Shown here piece by piece: positions 19,701 to 29,400 of a stretch of 64,000 nt of DNA. Numbering within the stretch: position 1 is the first letter of the stretch; each line of letters begins with the position of its first letter. Source of the DNA: Bryopsis sp. KO-2023. Lineage: Eukaryota > Chlorophyta > Ulvophyceae > Bryopsidales > Bryopsidaceae. The DNA is taken from contig BSYQ01000001.1 of NCBI GenBank assembly GCA_030272585.1, positions 9,873,001 to 9,937,000 of the forward strand. Reading direction: 5' to 3'. The position numbers and the translations under genes were made by a program. The notes under the pieces were generated by a model. The model made no database searches. It had not been told where the DNA came from and saw only the letters and a program-made list of their open reading frames with translations.

Positions 19701-21397
19701 ATTCTGGGTATGGGAAACTGAGTGACTTTGGTGGCCCTGTTCAGAGCTCTGTAGTCCACACAGAATCTCAATGCCCCTCCAGGTTTTGGGACAAAGAGCA
19801 CAGGTGCACCAAATGTGCTGTGACTTGGTCTTATCATCCCTTTCTCCAGCAAGTAATCCAATTGCTCCCTGAGAGCATCTAATTCTTTTGGGGATTGTTT
19901 ATACAGTGGGCCAAAGATGGGTTTTGTACCATCTTTCAATGGGATCTTCATGTCCCAAGGTCTGTGAGGTGGTAGATGATTTGGCAGGTCCATAGGAAAG
20001 ACATCCTTATAATCATTCAGGACATCCTTCAGCTCCTTGAGCTCATCATCCAGTCCATCCACCATGCTTTTGAAGTTGGCATCTGTACCATCCTCAGTAC
20101 CCTTGACTTCCATAGATTCACCAGGATTCCTGATCTGTTTAGCTGCATTGATTTCCCCAGATGCTTGAGGATCCTGAGCTTTCCTGACCAGCACCAGATA
20201 TGCTTCCCCATTCCTGTTCTTCAGACATTTCTTGGCCTCACTGGCTGAGAGTAAATTTATCTCTTGTGGATCCTGGGTTGCTGCCACCTTTGGATGGAAT
20301 CCTTGCAGCTTGATTGGGGCTTTGTTAGGTCTGCAAATGGTAATCACATGACTTCTCCAGTTTATGTGTGGATTGTGATCAACCAACCAGGCCTTTCCCA
20401 AAATGACCTTGTGCTTCAGATTTGGTACCATCCAGAAGATCCTCTTTATCACCCAAGGACCCATTCTTATCCTGACCAATGCCTGTTGTTTGAGTAGCAA
20501 TCTGGAACCATCTGCCAGTTCCACTGATAGATGTGCATCCTTGATGATTTTCAAGGCATTTTCCTGGGCTGTTTGGACATCCATGAAGTCCCCTGTGGCT
20601 CCACTGTCTATGAGACATTTGACTGTTTGTTTTTGCAACTTTCCTGGCACATATAGCAGGGTGGATCCCAGGTCTCCTTGACCTACAGATCCCAATTTCC
20701 CTGTCATCATATTTTCCACTTTTTCCTGGCTTGGTGTTGGACAATGTGTCTCAGCTGGTGGTGAGAATCTGACTTTCTTGTGAATCCCATGACCCCCTTG
20801 TGAATCCCCTGTTGCCTGTGTGGATTTCCATACTCCTGAGGCTGTGAGGACCTCTCTGGGCTTAGATGTGGATTCCTTGAGTCTCTGTATCTGTGTCTGC
20901 ACCTCCACTGATCCTTTAGAAGGGGAGGACTGTACTCTGTCCTTTGTTATCCCTTCCTTCTCAGGGGTTTTCTGTTTTGATTGTCCCAACACTGTGGGGA
21001 TGGATCCCTGAGCATTGATGCTGCCCGGATCCCCTTTGCCAGCCCTCGAATCTGAGGTACTGGATCTGGCAAGCTTCCCTCCCCCAAACCTTCTCCCATA
21101 AGATGAAGATGTATTACATCTGGATCCTGCATTTGCCTGGGCACCATTCCCAGGAGATCCTTTAGATGTCTCCACTCCAACCTTATCGACCACTAACACC
21201 TTCCCATCACTGACAATCCTCTGATTTTCATTCATTCCATCCTTGTCTTGAGAACCATTCTGACGACTTCCTGACGACATTTCCGACATCACATTTGCAT
21301 GTCCAGGCTTCTTTGACGCCCCTCCTGGCCTGGTCCAGGGAGGCCCTACTCGTTTCCCGACGACTTGTTCTGGCCACCCTTGTTCTTCGATCGACAT
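16799..21397 (-). CDS. pol: Pol polyprotein of gypsy chromovirus
   Basis: 1532 open codons. Domain order: basic linker; aspartic protease (LIDSGATGDFMD); reverse transcriptase with FVDYRALN and the catalytic FLDDILIYS (FLDD in place of YVDD); RNase H with ATDGSQSG and LRTDNQSL; integrase with an HHCC zinc site (HKGKERTL...CPVCQKTK) and DDE residues in SLDLITGLPKT, SDRDARFTSE and HPQSDGQTERLNR; and a C-terminal chromodomain (LIRWQGYDRGHDSWEP) that marks chromoviruses and targets chromatin. The frame is -1 relative to gag and overlaps it by about 50 bases, with a slippery heptamer in the overlap, so Pol is probably made by ribosomal frameshifting. No stop interrupts it, so the enzyme set looks functional. 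Confidence 0.95.
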   Translation of the reverse strand: MSIEEQGWPEQVVGKRVGPPWTRPGGASKKPGHANVMSEMSSGSRQNGSQDKDGMNENQRIVSDGKVLVVDKVGVETSKGSPGNGAQANAGSRCNTSSSYGRRFGGGKLARSSTSDSRAGKGDPGSINAQGSIPTVLGQSKQKTPEKEGITKDRVQSSPSKGSVEVQTQIQRLKESTSKPREVLTASGVWKSTQATGDSQGGHGIHKKVRFSPPAETHCPTPSQEKVENMMTGKLGSVGQGDLGSTLLYVPGKLQKQTVKCLIDSGATGDFMDVQTAQENALKIIKDAHLSVELADGSRLLLKQQALVRIRMGPWVIKRIFWMVPNLKHKVILGKAWLVDHNPHINWRSHVITICRPNKAPIKLQGFHPKVAATQDPQEINLLSASEAKKCLKNRNGEAYLVLVRKAQDPQASGEINAAKQIRNPGESMEVKGTEDGTDANFKSMVDGLDDELKELKDVLNDYKDVFPMDLPNHLPPHRPWDMKIPLKDGTKPIFGPLYKQSPKELDALREQLDYLLEKGMIRPSHSTFGAPVLFVPKPGGALRFCVDYRALNRATKVTQFPIPRMDEMLDRLNHARYFSKVDLRAGFWQLRMAPGEEGKTSFRTKYGQFEFLVMPMGLSGSPGHFMSMMNEILAPYIDKFVQVFLDDILIYSSTPEEHARHMKLVLEALRKHQLYAKLVKSAVGKKKVDFLGTWVTHQGVQPMADKLDAIKQWPTPSNVHDVRSFLGLCCFYRGFVANFSGKAAALTNLTKGNQHFIWGQEEQQAFEDLKDALCSAPVLIHPREDWPWIVATDGSQSGVGGVLMQEGPDGLHPVAFESHKLTDAETRYPIHEIELLGIVHCLKKWRAYLEGREFVLRTDNQSLVWLDSQQHLSRRQARWVEFLAPFRFQTVHIPGKDNVVADALSRCPHPVDPRDSGSGGGDLKASTPDGTTKTLVKHEGTVQRYQGLGAWGENHPQDLVFDEQPGEPLGSRLVKVTGCQTGKLPERLKTDVMPSDARGGTKWGTGKGLSRSDEQINALEKSSMEPMAQGSPKEVADAQMNDEHCKEILKRLDSDIQTQRVFKMSTDGVLQTVEGKIVVPQSLKAMVMKEGHDSLIGGHKGKERTLAVLQQHFWWKKMSQEVAQYCRSCPVCQKTKASTQKLAGDLQPLQIPTRRWSSVSLDLITGLPKTARGKDAIVVFVDRMSKMSHFCATQGTIGAVGMARMIFDEVWRHHGMPEDLVSDRDARFTSELWKELMKLVGTTLKMSSARHPQSDGQTERLNRILEESLRAYVDHSQTDWDLKLSAAEFVYNQGKQSSTGYSPFYLNSGEEPLVPAALLGRKKIETPIRGVDEILNDLKMDVEVAKTCIARAQNRQKQNADKHRREDEFRVNDVVLLSTKDLKLAGDRCKKLGPKYVGPFKILKRVGQVAYELEVPQQWSLHPVFHISKLRRYIQDEQHGEREPNPVPPEIIDGNPEFHVERFLDHREIRRGRGRGRTSREFLIRWQGYDRGHDSWEPIRNLENCPEIAAAYFQQNNLEASVQERRIWKWS
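21325..21358 (-). promoter_or_regulatory. -1 ribosomal frameshift signal between gag and pol
   Basis: On the minus strand GGGAAAC (21358-21352) is in the correct register (tcG GGA AAC) two codons before the gag stop. After an 8-base spacer comes a stable hairpin: CCTCCCTGG, loop ACCAGG, CCAGGAGG (21343-21321). Shifting back one base enters the pol frame directly. This X-XXY-YYZ plus hairpin layout is the classical retroviral frameshift signal. Confidence 0.8.
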
Positions 21398-22911
21398 TCT
21401 CTCGCAAAATGCCCGAACTTCCCACAGTTATGACATTTCCCTTTCTTGGGCGACGACTTATTCCACTTTTCTCCTGACACTGCGCCTATTTCCATTTTGT
21501 CATCATACTGGCGGTTCTGCTTTTGGTACCAGGGTGTTTGTTCGTTTCCTGCTCGGCCTGCAGCCCGGTCTGCTTGCAGTGCCAGCTGAACAGCTTCGTC
21601 AAATGTGTGGGGACGGTTTAGGAAAACATGGGACTTGATCTTCGCTTGTAGAGAGTGCGTAAATAGATGCACCTTGTCTTCGGTGCTCATGGTGGGAGTC
21701 TTCAGCAGGAGTTTGGCAAACAAAGCAATATGCTCCCTTAGCGTTCCTTTCTTGTGTGATAACCGGAACAGTTGGTCTCTGGCTGTTTCTGCTTTGTCGA
21801 AGGGGTCGAAGTATTCAATAATCTCCTGCCCCAGAGTCTCCCAGCTCGCCAACACGTCCGGGTTGGACGCTTTCTTTACAGTAAACCATTCCTGCGCTGC
21901 TCCTCTCAACACCGTCGACGCCAGTAACGCCCTCTTGTTCAGGGGACATCCAGACGCCACAAAATAAGTTTCCATACTCTCCACCCAGTCGGATGCTCCT
22001 TCTCCCGTTTTCCCAAAGAACTGGGGAGGATTCCCCAGCCGGATAGGCGCAAAGTTCCACACATCAGGTATAGATGGCCCTGCAGAGCCTCCACTCGTCG
22101 CACCACTCGTCGCTCTCGCTTGACGGAGCTTTTGCTCCAGTTCTTGTTTGGCTGCCAGCAACGATGCTTGGAAGTCGCTCTTTTGGTTCGCCATTTGTTC
22201 TTGTAGGTCCAATAGCTTCTTGTGCATACTTGACCCGGCTTCCAAGTTAATGCCCACGGCCGACTGCGCCGTCGACTGCTGCTCAGTTAGTTCCGTCATA
22301 GTAGCCACCAGAGTAGAGATCTTTGCATCCGTATCCGTCCGAAACTCCATCGCTTGAGTTTCTCGTAGGGTTTGGCTCAACGTTAGTTCGTCCAGCTTCT
22401 ACATTAGCTTCTGGTGGTTTGCTTGGCTGTCGAGGTTCACTTTCGACAGTTTCTGTTCCAGTTTCGTGCCCGCCTGTCGAACTTTCAGCATGTCTGCTCG
22501 GACGTCACTCGCCGATTTTTCCAGCAGTTCCAGTTTCCCGGTCGTCTCGACATGTCTGGTTTCGCTCGTAGTTCCAAGCTCGGCGACTTTCTCCTTTACA
22601 GTTTTGACTTTGTCCTGTAGCCCAGCCCCAGCTTCATCGAGCTTGCCGACTGCCTTCGACAGTTTCTGTAAGGACTCTCCATGTTTATTCGCCAACTTTT
22701 CGACTGCCAAGCCTGCCTTATGAACCTTTGCGAACTCGTCGCCATGCTTATTCACCAGCTTCTCCACGTTCTGTCCGGCTTTGTGGATGTTTGCTATTTC
22801 TGTTTTGATTTCCAACCCTTCGAGTTCCCCCAGTCGGTCTTCCAGTGCTTTGCAACCGGTTTTCAGTGCCGCCACTGACTCCAACACGTTATTCAGGTCC
22901 TCCGCCGACAT
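21346..22911 (-). CDS. gag: Gag polyprotein of gypsy element, interrupted by one in-frame TAG
   Basis: The N-terminal part (22911-22399) is a heptad-rich coiled coil with recurring KLVNKHGDEF / KLANKHGESL units. A single TAG at 22401-22399 separates it from the continuing same frame, which carries the capsid region (WVESMETYFVASG, then LFRLSHKKGTLREHIALF) and a CCHC zinc knuckle (CHNCGKFGHFARECR) before the stop at 21346. The gag zinc knuckle binds the RNA genome. Either the TAG is a young inactivating mutation, or translation reads through it or starts below it (for example near 22380). Confidence 0.9.
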
Positions 22912-22985
22912 TCTGGTTCCCCCCGGTCTTTACGATGAACCCACTTCTACAGGCCGCCCGATCGTTCGGTGTAGCTCTGTACACT

Positions 22986-23000
22986 TTCGCTCCGAAACCA
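22986..23000 (-). other. Primer-binding site candidate
   Basis: Two bases inside the 5' LTR end the minus strand reads TGGTTTCGGAGCG. It begins TGG as tRNA 3' ends require and resembles the plant initiator-Met site TGGTATCAGAGC with mismatches. The priming tRNA is not certain. Confidence 0.5.
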
Positions 23001-23002
23001 CT

Positions 23003-23322
23003 TGTAAGACGCGGGAGTGGTATTAAGACAATGGAACTTTACAAAGAACACCGAGTCCACCACCACACTACTCTTGTAGTGCGGACCGGTCAAGTCCAGT
23101 TACGGTTACGGCGGAGGTTCGAATCCTCCCCGGAACCACCTCTCACTCTTTCACACATTCACACAATGTTCCACTACGATCGGTCAGTCACACAACTAAC
23201 CATCAACAACTACCACTCAGTCGAGCGGTTAAGACGAAAATAGAAAGACTCGCGATCCGGAGATCACGAGTTCGAACCCCACTGTTCCCACACTTCCACT
23301 ACCACAAAGAAAAACTGTCACA
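23003..23322 (-). repeat. 5' LTR of the gypsy element
   Basis: 320 bp, TG...CA ends, near-identical to 16169-16488. The right flank (23323-23420) has another GGGTTCGAGTCTG box-B-like motif, so the insertion site itself is tRNA-like. Confidence 0.95.
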
Positions 23323-23327
23323 GGAAA

Positions 23328-25336
23328 CCACCGTAAGAGCACAGAGTCAAGACAGTGGTTCGATCAACCAGATTAGGACTTGCGACATTGAGATCTTGGG
23401 TTCGAGTCTGAGTGGGAACGTGCTTTGGTCTGGGCCTGTGTGTGAGTGTGTGAGTGAGTCAGGAGTAGAACTGGCGGCTGTGAGTCAGGGTAGTGGGAGT
23501 GTTACGGGTGGTTAGTCACCCTCGGGAAAGTCGAACTAGAGAAGAGAGGACTAGGGAGTTAAAGGATGGGACGCTTGATGTAACCTTGCTTTTCAGTGAT
23601 CTGTTGGTGTGACCCCGAGTCTGTGACCCGTGCGATTTTATGTGACCGTTCCGCCGCCGCCTCACTCTTTCCCGAGATAGGAGACGTCGCTCGCGGACGT
23701 CAGTCCTCCCGAGCGATAACAGTCAGTTTGTCGTGGGCGTTGTGTCGAGAGTTGTGCCGAAGTCGTTGTCGCAAAAACGTCGGCACGACTCTGATACATT
23801 TTCCAATGATGAGATGTGAGTGCAAAAACAAAAAGCTACCAAAGTGTGAGTGAACTCTGCTATTCAGTGAGTGTGGTTTGATGCAGAGTTGTGTCAACAT
23901 GTGAAAACCATTCGAGAATCACTTCGAAGAAATCATATTACAAGTGATACTGTTTCCCTTGTCCTCTTTAAACCCTAAGACAAGTAGTGCCTGAAACAGT
24001 ACTGCCCTTAATTCACTTGCTTCTTACAGGGAACTTCCTTCTTCCCTGTACAAGTGCTGACTAACCCCAAACAGAAATGGACCAACAGCCCATTTAACTC
24101 AAAGTAACTCCACACAGCCCATTTAACTCAAAGAAACTCCACACAACAACATGCAGCATCTTCGCACGTCATTATGTTTGTGTGTTTGTTTGTTGTGTTC
24201 AACCTCACCATTGGAATTGCCTTGAACACCTAATTTTGCTGCCAACAAAGTGCAAGCATTGGCACACCCCTCCACCGAACATCCCTGGACTGTGTTTTTC
24301 ATTTCCGTGTTTCAGTGTTGCTTCATCTATGTTAATTATTTTTCTTTTAATCACTCATTGCATGGCGCTGTGAAAGATTGAAGCACAATAGAAAATGGTC
24401 TCCTGCTATTATCATCCAACAATCCAACCCACAGATTCAGATTTGCCACTGATTGGGATCTTAGAAATTAATCTTCTTGAAAAAAACGACAACCCGCTCC
24501 CTTCTGTGAAATAAACATCAATTTTTTTTTCAACGAGGAAAAATGGAACCAAAAAATCCTTCTTTTCTTAAATATGCATAATATATAAAAAGTCACAACC
24601 ACAAAGGTCTTCAAGAAGGAAAAAAAAAACTCCTGCAATGCAGATCTCAATCTTGGATCTTCTCCTTCTTTTAAATAGCCTCAACGTGACATAGACATTT
24701 TTTTTCCTTTTCCTTTCTTCCCCCCCTGTAATTACTATCACCAAACCAACCCCTTCCAAATCCATTTCACTCAAATAAGTCAATCAAAAACAACACCCCT
24801 CACCCCCTCCGCAACACAACTGCGAATGGAACTTGGATTCTTTCTTTCTTTCCGAGGAAACCCACCTCCGCCCCCTCTCTCACAAAAGTTACTCCAGTTT
24901 CTTTTCAAAACATGATTTTAGTCACCCCCAAATATTCTCCTCCCTGACTATTAGTAATGACATAAGCCACACTTTCTCACACATTCTCTCACTTTTCCTG
25001 AGCACCGAATGAAAAATAATTCTATGCTGTATCAGATCAGAGTTCCACAGAACCCCTCGATACAAAAAAAAATCCAAATCAACATTTTTTTTTTCCATTC
25101 TATTTTTCAATGATACTGCTCTTGTTGATCCTAGATTCTATAAGCCACAATTTTTTTTTTCCATCTGATCCATACTGTTTTCCCTTCTCTTGGACTTGCA
25201 TTTGCGCATTTTTTTTTCCAATTTTCGAACGTCTTTTCATCCACTCATCCAAAAGCGAGTGTCTTTTTTTTTCCTCTTCCAATTTATATTCGGTGGAGAA
25301 TTTTCCCCGCCAACAATGAAAGAGGTCAATGAATAT

Positions 25337-25392
<56 letters not shown>

Positions 25393-26467
25393 ACCAGTTA
25401 TCAATATATTTCACACACACTGAAGAAAACACACTCCTTTTCACAAAGCTTTCCCCAACATTCGGCCGAGGAGCCCTGTGCCAGCATATCCACTGCACCA
25501 AAAGTCACCGAGTAATTCCTACTGTTTCTTTCTTTCTTTTCTTAATCTCATTCACACTAACAAACCTCCCCCCAAGAAAAAAAAAAGATTTGACCCCTCT
25601 TGATAGGACAGGAAATCCAAAGCCACAAAATAGAGAGCTGGAAAAAGTTGATAAAAAAAACAGCTCCGCAATATGATTTGGAAAACTAAATGCTCCACGG
25701 AACATCCCTCCAACCATGTATATTTTCCAGTCTAATTTTCCAGTGTTTTTTTTGCAGTAGTTCCTTTCCCCCCTTCCCACCCCTCTTTCCTCATTCCTAA
25801 CAGACGATCGTTATATGCATATCCTTTTTCAAAAAAAAAAAAAAAAGCCAAAAGAAACAACAGAGATCCTCCTGCTTTCCAGCTGGAAAAACTTCCTTTT
25901 TTTGCCCTTTTTTTCTTCAACTTGTCACTCTTTTTACTCCCCTCCCCCTCAAAAACGTTTCAAATCTGATAAGGTGCCTATCTCCCCCCCCTTCAACAAC
26001 ATCCCTCTCATTTCTCACATTTTCTTAAGAGTATATTGTTACATACCCAAAAAACCAATCGGTTAAAAATCACACCTCCTTTTGCCCAACCCCCCCCTGC
26101 TAGCCTGAATACACAGACACGCATCCCCCCCAAAAAAAGAGAGCCATTTCTGTTTCCATATTAAACTACACAAAAAATAAGAATGACTTCTTGGGAAAAT
26201 CTGCAAAACCCAACCAAACCCAACCCGACAGTCCTCTCTCCCTCTCTCTCTCCCTGCAAATAATACTGAAAAAAAAAAATCCCCACGAAAAAAAAAAAGA
26301 AGAAAAAAATATAGCACAAAAAAAAAAAAAAAAATCGTTTTTTTCTGACTAGTGTTCATGTCACATGAATGCACGTGTGTGGAAATCTAAACGCCACAGT
26401 ATCTCTTTTGTGTGTGTGTGCGACTTCCCTTCTTTTGGTTTCGAGCAGCCCACCCCCCACCCCAACG
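23328..26467. other. 3.1 kb intergenic region
   Basis: A GC-rich tRNA-like/repeat-like part to about 23830, then AT-rich low-complexity DNA with T, A and C runs. No open frame carries a recognisable domain. The last kilobase is the 3' flank of the minus-strand receptor gene. Confidence 0.5.
25338..25390. repeat. 53 bp poly-C tract
   Basis: Uninterrupted C run in noncoding DNA. It gives spurious poly-proline and poly-glycine frames. Length may be assembly-dependent. Confidence 0.95.
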
Positions 26468-29400
26468 TCAAGCCAGATTCTCTTCAGTACCCTCTTCAAC
26501 TTCCTCTTCTAGGGACCCTAATGTCGACACCCTCACATTATTGAACGAGACGGCGGTACTGAAACTTTGTGACAGGCTGGCACTGTGCGCCAGAGGTCCC
26601 CGTCCGCTCTTGATTTCTTTGATAACTCGCAGAGTTTTCCAATTGTTAGACGCTGACTCGTCGAAATCCCGTCCGAAAGCCGCCCCATTGCTCGAAACCT
26701 GCAGACAGATGTGGAGATGAGGATTCCCCACATGCCATATCAGCCCCCATCGATCGACAAGCCTTCCCTTACTGTGTCTAAATACCATTGGATCAAAATC
26801 TTTAATCAGACTTTTCGAGGCGAAACTGGTGAGAGTTCGTTTTTCTGCTGCTCAGTACAATCCGCCCATGGCTTCTGGATTATAGGTTTTTTGTGGGGCA
26901 TGCAAAACTATTCTGCAGAAATCAACTGGACTGAGTGTTCAGATGTCTCAAAATCATTTTTTTTCTTCAACCTCGAAAAGGAAGCAGCGAATTCTTGAAT
27001 TCCAAAAAACGTGGATTTCCCCAAAAAAACACACACACAAAAGCTTCACCTTCTGGTTGAGTCTGTTCGCCATTTCGGGGCCTGATGCTTCCCTGAAAAG
27101 CTCAGTCATGAAAGTCGTAAAAAACTGCCGGTCCTCTTCGCTGGCCATTGCCAACCATTGCGCCATCGGAGCCCTGTCTCTCCAATTCAGTATTCCGAAG
27201 ATAGGCAACGGCTCCACCTTATTTTTCAGGTAAAAATCCTGATACAAGGTGGTGGCAAATTCCCTGAACTTTTGTCGATTCTCTTCGTCCGCTACGGCGA
27301 GGAAATCGACCAACTCGGGGAAGCGATCCACCAATTTTCGCCAGAATTTGGCGACCCCGGTTTTCGACAGATAGGATGTTTCGGACTGGTCAGACATATA
27401 GTCCTTCAACATGGTGGATAGTCGGTGCCATCTCGGAATGAACTCGGGCCTTTTGTCCAAAGCCTTGTGAATAAAATATGGATTGAAAGTCTCCAAAAGC
27501 TCATGACTGACCTAGGGAAAGAAAAAAGCAACACCCTTTCGCCATGAATCCACACAATTTGTTATTTCCATGCAGATAACTTTCTTGTATCTGAGGCAGG
27601 CCATTCAGAAACAGAAATACAAATTACATCAATCAGCTTTTAAGAGATGGAAATCACCATTTCAAAAAAAATAAAAAAATAAATATTTATATTTATATTT
27701 ATATAGAAAATCAAAAATCAAAAATCCTTCATGTGTCTATAAGCCAATGCTTAAAAAATTGGCTTGGTTCCAGATCCATTTGGTGCATCTGATATCCAAG
27801 TTTAGTCAGACTTGCTCCCAAAATAGCACTCACCGTTTTGGCCACTCCTCTGTAATCTTTGGACCATGTGCGAAGCACTTTGGACGCCTTATCCAAGCCT
27901 TGCTGCTGGAGGATTTCGTTGCAATGCATTTGTTTCACGTTGAATTGGCAGTACTTTCGGGACAATTCGAAATAGAAAAACACCACGAAGACGCAGATCA
28001 GAACGAACAGCACTAACAGGACGATCCACTCCAAAATAACTCTGTTTTTGTGTGGCAAATTGGTGCTGTAAAACATCACTCCGCTGAAAGCCTCGAACAT
28101 CAGCGCAACCAAAAGGAAGCTGAACATGACATCCAAGTATGTGTCGACATACGGAGCTGCAGGGGGTTTGAAAGGAAACCAAAAAATTGGGGAGGGATGG
28201 GATGGGATGGGGGAAGCAAAAACGAACCGTCAGAAAATGACAATACCCATGAATTTTGGTTGAGGAAAAATACACAACAGAACGATTGATCTGGGGAAGG
28301 AAAGATGGATTGCTGATAACAAGGTTGTTTTAACCTTTTTTTGGGATTTATTTTCAGTTGTCAGGTCCCGTATTCCAGATAGGATTATCAACAAAAAAAA
28401 AGTACAAAAAAAACTCAGCAAGTGTATAGATGCAGAGAGGTTCTTCTATTTTCACAGAAACGAGACGATAAATGGCGTAAAAGACTGGAAGGAAATATCG
28501 AAATCTGTGATGTGCAAAATGCAAGATGCAGCATTCACCTGTGTAGACATGCAGCATCAGAGAAACAATAATTATGACTGCGAGGCCGCCCGCTTGGAAG
28601 GCTGGATTATTGAGAAAGACCAACGTCACGACAAAGATCAGCCTTCTGATGAGGATTATGATGGGCGTCCAAAAGTAATCCAGCTCAAACCGACGGTACA
28701 GAAAACCGTACCGCCTCAAATTGACCGGACACTGAAAGGACCTCGTCTTATCCAATTGGAACATCTTGTACGCCACGAATGCAAGGTAGCCGATGCTGTA
28801 AAACAGAGTCCCGATAATGGCCAGCACAATCAACAAAGCGTGCTCTCGATTGCTGCATTCCACGGAGGGGGATGTTCTCAGGACTGACACCCCAGCAATA
28901 TCCTCGCATTTGAACACATCGAAACAGTACTTTGCGATCGTCACGTAGGTCACCTCCACGGAGGAAAGAAAAGTGGCGATCGTTTTGTCCCATCTCTGTG
29001 CCAATTCCTCCTCCGTTTCGGGTGCATGGACCAGCCACGAGAAATACTTCCGAAGCCAGGTCGTTTCCCCTGCTTGGGCTCTTTTGTGATATTTTAGGGC
29101 GACCACCGATGCCATGTATCCACAGAACGCTAGCATGCTCATCACAAAGGGTAGCAGCAGCTGCACCACGAAATTGTGAGTGAAACTCCAGTGGAAGAGG
29201 CAGCTCGGTTCCAGGATGTCCACATCAAAATCCAGCAGATTTGCTGTGCCGAACATCGTTTCCAGGCTCTTTGGCCAACGGAGCCCTACGTCTCCGATAA
29301 CATTGGCCAACTGCGCCCAACTCAGCATCATTTCCAAAGAGGCCACATTGTTTGAGATAACCACGTTCAAGATATCTGTGAAATCACCGCCAGCATCACG

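Larger units (their letters stand above)
16169..23322 (-). mobile_element. Complete Ty3/gypsy chromovirus LTR retrotransposon
   Basis: A 7154 bp element in minus orientation. It has two 320 bp LTRs, a 5 bp GGAAA target duplication (16164-16168 and 23323-23327), a primer-site candidate, a purine tract, gag with a zinc knuckle, and one long pol frame with protease, reverse transcriptase, RNase H, integrase and a chromodomain. The LTRs differ at only about three positions, so insertion was recent. The one visible defect is an in-frame TAG in gag. Confidence 0.95.

Noticed and set aside
21815..22060. Open frames in other registers over gag and pol (also many on the plus strand, 17171-22900)
   Set aside because: They are shadows of the retrotransposon proteins, with no motifs of their own.
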